This document shows positions 46,585 through 49,406 of a stretch of DNA of 49,406 bases, in pieces (position 1 is the stretch's first letter; every line of letters begins with the position of its first letter). The notes under the pieces were generated by a model that was given only the letters and a program-made list of their open reading frames with translations, did no database searches and was not told where the DNA came from. The stretch comes from an uncultured Oceanospirillaceae bacterium (GTDB lineage Bacteria > Pseudomonadota > Gammaproteobacteria > Pseudomonadales > Balneatricaceae). The stretch lies in NCBI GenBank assembly GCA_937138495.1, contig CAKZPE010000044.1:1-49406 (forward strand). Direction: 5' to 3'. The position numbers and the translations under genes are program-made.

Positions 46585-47604
46585 ATGATGATGAAAGGCG
46601 CTCATCCTCAAAATTACTGGCCAAGACGTATTTGCGCGCTTGCCATTCTAATGACGCTGGTTGTGGTGTCTATGGGGGCATGGACGCGGTTGAATAATGC
46701 CGGACTGGGATGCCCGGACTGGCCCGGATGTTATGGTCAGATTGCTGTGCCCAACACAGCTTCAGAAATTGCTGCAGCTGAACAGACATATGGTGGCAGT
46801 GTTGATGTCAGTAAGGGCATGACCGAAATGGTGCACAGGTATCTGGCCTCATCGCTCGGGCTAATCATTATGCTGCTGGCCTGGTATGCGTATCAGCAAC
46901 GCCGCACTGCTCACTATCCGGTATTTCTGTCCTATGGTCTCTTAGCGCTGGTTATTACGCAGGGATTGTTTGGGATGTGGACTGTCACGTTAAAACTGTT
47001 ACCGGTTGTGGTGACGCTCCATTTATTGGGCGGGTTACTGACACTGAGTTTGCTGATCCGGCTTTATCAGCGGTTACAAGCATCATCGGAGAGAGATAAA
47101 AATGTAAACCGACCTAGCTGGCTGGTGGGCGGTGCAGTGATATTGCTGTTTATACAGCTAATACTGGGTGGATGGACAAGCGCTAATTACGCCGGCTGGT
47201 CTTGTCCCCACTGGTTGCAGTGTGCCGACGATCAGACGGTTCCTCTGGATTTTCAAACTGGCTTTGATGTATCAGCGCCGGTGGGGCCCAACTATGAAGG
47301 CGGTATGTTATCGCTGGAAGCCAGGGCCGCTATTCAAATGACGCACCGGGCTGTGGCGGTGTTGCTATGTGCCTACCTTTTAATGGTAGCAACTGTGCTG
47401 TTTCGTAATAAATCACTGCGGGGGCCAATAGCCTGTGTGATCCTGGTTGTGTTCACTCAGGTTGGCTTAGGTGTCGGTAACATTATTTTCGGTTTACCAC
47501 TGGGGTTAGCAATGGCACACCATTCTGGTGCGGTGTTATTACTGATCAGTTTACTTTGGTTATATCAGCGGGTCAGAACGGAGGTGAATTATGTCACAGT
47601 CTAA
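46585..47604 (+). CDS. ctaA: Heme A synthase (Cox15/CtaA)
   Basis: A 339-aa eight-helix membrane enzyme that oxidises heme O to heme A. Conserved: GAWTRLNNAGLGCPDWPGCY, GMTEMVHRYLASSLG, VVTLHLLGGLLTLS, GWTSANYAGWSCPHWLQC, QMTHRAVAVLL and LAMAHHSGAVLLL, which contain the heme-ligand histidines and the paired cysteines. GTG 46576 and ATGs at 46585, 46588 and 46591 are all possible; GGGTGA fits 46585. Its end overlaps cyoE by 14 bases. Confidence 0.94.
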   Translation: MMMKGAHPQNYWPRRICALAILMTLVVVSMGAWTRLNNAGLGCPDWPGCYGQIAVPNTASEIAAAEQTYGGSVDVSKGMTEMVHRYLASSLGLIIMLLAWYAYQQRRTAHYPVFLSYGLLALVITQGLFGMWTVTLKLLPVVVTLHLLGGLLTLSLLIRLYQRLQASSERDKNVNRPSWLVGGAVILLFIQLILGGWTSANYAGWSCPHWLQCADDQTVPLDFQTGFDVSAPVGPNYEGGMLSLEARAAIQMTHRAVAVLLCAYLLMVATVLFRNKSLRGPIACVILVVFTQVGLGVGNIIFGLPLGLAMAHHSGAVLLLISLLWLYQRVRTEVNYVTV

Positions 47605-48499
47605 ATCCGTGAGCAGTCTTCAAAGCACGCAGTGGCGTGATTATCTGGAACTGTGTAAGCCAAGAGTGGTTGCTGTCATGTTGTTGACGGCAATTGTCGG
47701 CATGTTTTTGGCACGTACTGAATTACCGCCCTGGCATCTCGTACTGTGGGCCACTGTTGGAATCGGTCTGGCCTCCGGCGGAGCCGCTGCGGTGAACCAT
47801 GTACTGGATAATAAAATTGATGAAAAAATGTACCGTACTCGTCGGCGCCCTCTGCCCCAGGGACGGTTGTCACAGCGTCAGGCATTAATGTTTGCGTGTG
47901 TAATCTCCGTTATTGGCCTGGCGATATTGGCAATACTTGTTAATCCATTGACCGCGGTACTTACTTTGCTGGCACTGTTGGGGTATGCGGTGGTGTATAC
48001 GGTATATCTGAAAAGGGCAACGCCACAAAACATTGTTATTGGCGGAATCGCCGGTGCTGCACCCCCAATGCTGGGGTGGGTGGCAATAACCGGCAGTATT
48101 GAAGCGAACAGTCTATTATTAGTACTAATAATATTTGCGTGGACACCGCCGCACTTCTGGTCACTGTGTCTGGCCAGAAAAGCAGATTATCAGAATGCAG
48201 GCATTCCGATGTTGCCGGTGACACATGGAGAGACATATACAAAGATACAGATTCTGCTCTATAGCCTGTTAATGGTTGCGACAACAGCATTACCCTATTT
48301 AACCGGCATGAGTGGTCTGATTTATTTATTGGGGATCAGCATACTGAACATTAGATTCTTACATTGGGGCTGGAAGGTGTTTAAGGATGTTCCGGGCAGC
48401 CAGATGGCTATGTTCAGATACAGCATTTATTACATTATGTGGCTGTTTGTGGTGTTGCTGATAGATCATTATTCAATGGGATTAGTATTCGGACTCTAG
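47591..48499 (+). CDS. cyoE: Protoheme IX farnesyltransferase (heme O synthase)
   Basis: A 302-aa UbiA-type prenyltransferase that adds farnesyl to heme B. The first Asp-rich site is NHVLDNKIDEKMYRTRRRPL. The second conserved region is WTPPHFWSLCLARKADYQNA. GGIAGAAPPMLGW is also typical. GAGGTG precedes the ATG. CyoE and heme A synthase together supply heme A to the oxidase encoded upstream. No sco gene follows, unlike in many relatives. Confidence 0.96.
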   Translation: MSQSKSVSSLQSTQWRDYLELCKPRVVAVMLLTAIVGMFLARTELPPWHLVLWATVGIGLASGGAAAVNHVLDNKIDEKMYRTRRRPLPQGRLSQRQALMFACVISVIGLAILAILVNPLTAVLTLLALLGYAVVYTVYLKRATPQNIVIGGIAGAAPPMLGWVAITGSIEANSLLLVLIIFAWTPPHFWSLCLARKADYQNAGIPMLPVTHGETYTKIQILLYSLLMVATTALPYLTGMSGLIYLLGISILNIRFLHWGWKVFKDVPGSQMAMFRYSIYYIMWLFVVLLIDHYSMGLVFGL

Positions 48500-48640
48500 A
48501 GGAAAGATGAGTGTCTGATGGAGCGGCAACAGGTTACGGACCTAGCTGCGTAATTGGGGCGTGAGTACGCTTAACACCGAGAAATGGGAGTCGGTCATAG
48601 CCAACTGATACGCCTTAAATTCAAAATTAGGAGAAGTATC

Positions 48641-49243
48641 ATGTTTATACACCATATGGTTGGCATGTTTCACCACCCGAAAGAAGAGTGGGGATCCATT
48701 CATAAAGAGCGTTACAGTGTGGCACATGTATTTATGGCGCAAATCAGTATTCTGGCCGCCATTCCTGCAGTATGCATGTTTATCGGGACAACGCAGATCG
48801 GATGGAGCCTGACAGGCACTGATTTTGTAAAACTTACGGTGGGAAGTGCGTTATCTGCAGCAGTGGCATTCTATTTTGCCTGCTGGGTCGCAGTGGCATT
48901 TATTGCATACGCCATACACTGGATGGAAAAAACTTATGGCGGACATGTCAACATGAATGAATGCCTGATTCTGACAACCTTTACGGCAACGCCTTTATTT
49001 ATGTCAGGCCTGGCAGGTTTGTATCCAATGTTATGGTTTAACGTACTGGTTGGGTTAGCTGCGCTGTGCTATGCCGTTTATCTGCTGTATGTCGGTGTTC
49101 CGGTGATTATGGAAATACCGGAAGACCGGGCGTTTTTCTTTTCGTCATCAATCCTGACAGTCGGTTTATGCACAATGGTAGGAATGATCGTTACCAGTGT
49201 TTTGTTATGGCAGACCGTAGTACCGCTTAGCTATATATCATAA
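48641..49243 (+). CDS. Yip1-family membrane protein
   Basis: A 200-aa inner-membrane protein with about five hydrophobic helices. The N-terminus MVGMFHHPKEEWGSIHKER is the usual start of bacterial Yip1 domain proteins (HPxxEW). The segment THW-like HWMEKTYGGHVNMNECLILT is also typical. AGGAGA lies 7 bases before ATG 48641. Function unknown. The 140 bases between cyoE and this gene hold no obvious structure. A strong terminator follows. Confidence 0.85.
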   Translation: MFIHHMVGMFHHPKEEWGSIHKERYSVAHVFMAQISILAAIPAVCMFIGTTQIGWSLTGTDFVKLTVGSALSAAVAFYFACWVAVAFIAYAIHWMEKTYGGHVNMNECLILTTFTATPLFMSGLAGLYPMLWFNVLVGLAALCYAVYLLYVGVPVIMEIPEDRAFFFSSSILTVGLCTMVGMIVTSVLLWQTVVPLSYIS

Positions 49244-49271
49244 GAACAGGTTTATAAGGTTCAGGGTGGAG

Positions 49272-49298
49272 ACCCCGTCGGTTACGACGGGGTTTTTT
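49272..49298 (+). terminator. Rho-independent terminator after the Yip1-family gene
   Basis: ACCCCGTCG and CGACGGGGT pair around GTTA, followed by Ts. Confidence 0.93.
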
Positions 49299-49361
49299 AT
49301 GAGTGTGATTTTCATTTTAATAAGCACGTAAAACTAATTGCAGCTTTCTGCAAAAAGCCTG

Positions 49362-49389
49362 TTGACACTTTTGGCTGCGTGCCTATAAT
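49362..49389 (+). promoter_or_regulatory. Near-consensus stable-RNA promoter at the window end
   Basis: A perfect TTGACA at 49362-49367, a 16-base spacer and a perfect TATAAT at 49384-49389, followed by the GC-rich ACGCCCCC discriminator typical of stringently controlled rRNA and tRNA promoters. The 50 bases upstream are A/T rich, suitable as an UP element. The transcribed gene lies outside the window. Confidence 0.85.
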
Positions 49390-49406
49390 ACGCCCCCACA
49401 TTGAGA

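Overview
The window is a stretch of chromosome from a gammaproteobacterium of about 50% GC. The products and the gene order (carAB-greA, yhbY divergent from rlmE-ftsH-folP-glmM-tpiA-secG-tRNA-Leu, tRNA-fMet-rimP-nusA-infB-rbfA-truB-rpsO-pnp, bamD divergent from rluD-pgeF-clpB, and an aa3 cytochrome oxidase cluster) fit a Pseudomonas- or Oceanospirillales-like bacterium. I infer a marine Oceanospirillaceae-type organism, but no single sequence proves the genus. I see no insertion sequence, prophage, CRISPR array, integrase or plasmid function.

Layout. 1-4.7 kb: tRNA-Lys, a secreted trypsin-like protease, an SbmA-type peptide transporter and a convergent chemoreceptor gene. This is the most accessory-looking part and lies where many relatives carry dnaK-dnaJ-dapB upstream of carA. 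4.9-10 kb: carA, carB and greA, with a terminator-like hairpin in the carA leader. 10-16.9 kb: yhbY on the minus strand, then rlmE, ftsH, folP, glmM, tpiA, secG and tRNA-Leu(GAG). 17-26.1 kb: initiator tRNA and the translation/transcription/RNA-decay operon rimP to pnp, with structured leaders.

26.1-29.3 kb: a two-gene signalling module. A small periplasmic SUOX-fold protein without the catalytic cysteine overlaps a membrane GGDEF-EAL protein whose catalytic motifs are all intact. It resembles the pterin-responsive PruR/DcpA pair described in Agrobacterium and is the most interesting system in the window. 29.3-34.9 kb: bamD, rluD, pgeF and clpB, the last with a clear sigma-32 promoter. 35-40.2 kb: a GFA-family protein, a UbiM-like hydroxylase, a class I glutamine amidotransferase, pssA, and the MsrPQ periplasmic methionine sulfoxide repair pair.

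40.3-48.5 kb: a complete aa3-type cytochrome c oxidase locus: a small DUF2970-like membrane protein, coxB with a fused cytochrome c domain, coxA, ctaG, coxC, a DUF2909-like gene on the opposite strand, SURF1, a small membrane protein with a CxxxC motif, heme A synthase and heme O synthase. The window closes with a Yip1-family membrane protein, a strong terminator, and at the last 45 bases a near-consensus promoter with a GC-rich discriminator that looks like the start of a stable-RNA (probably rRNA) operon lying just outside.
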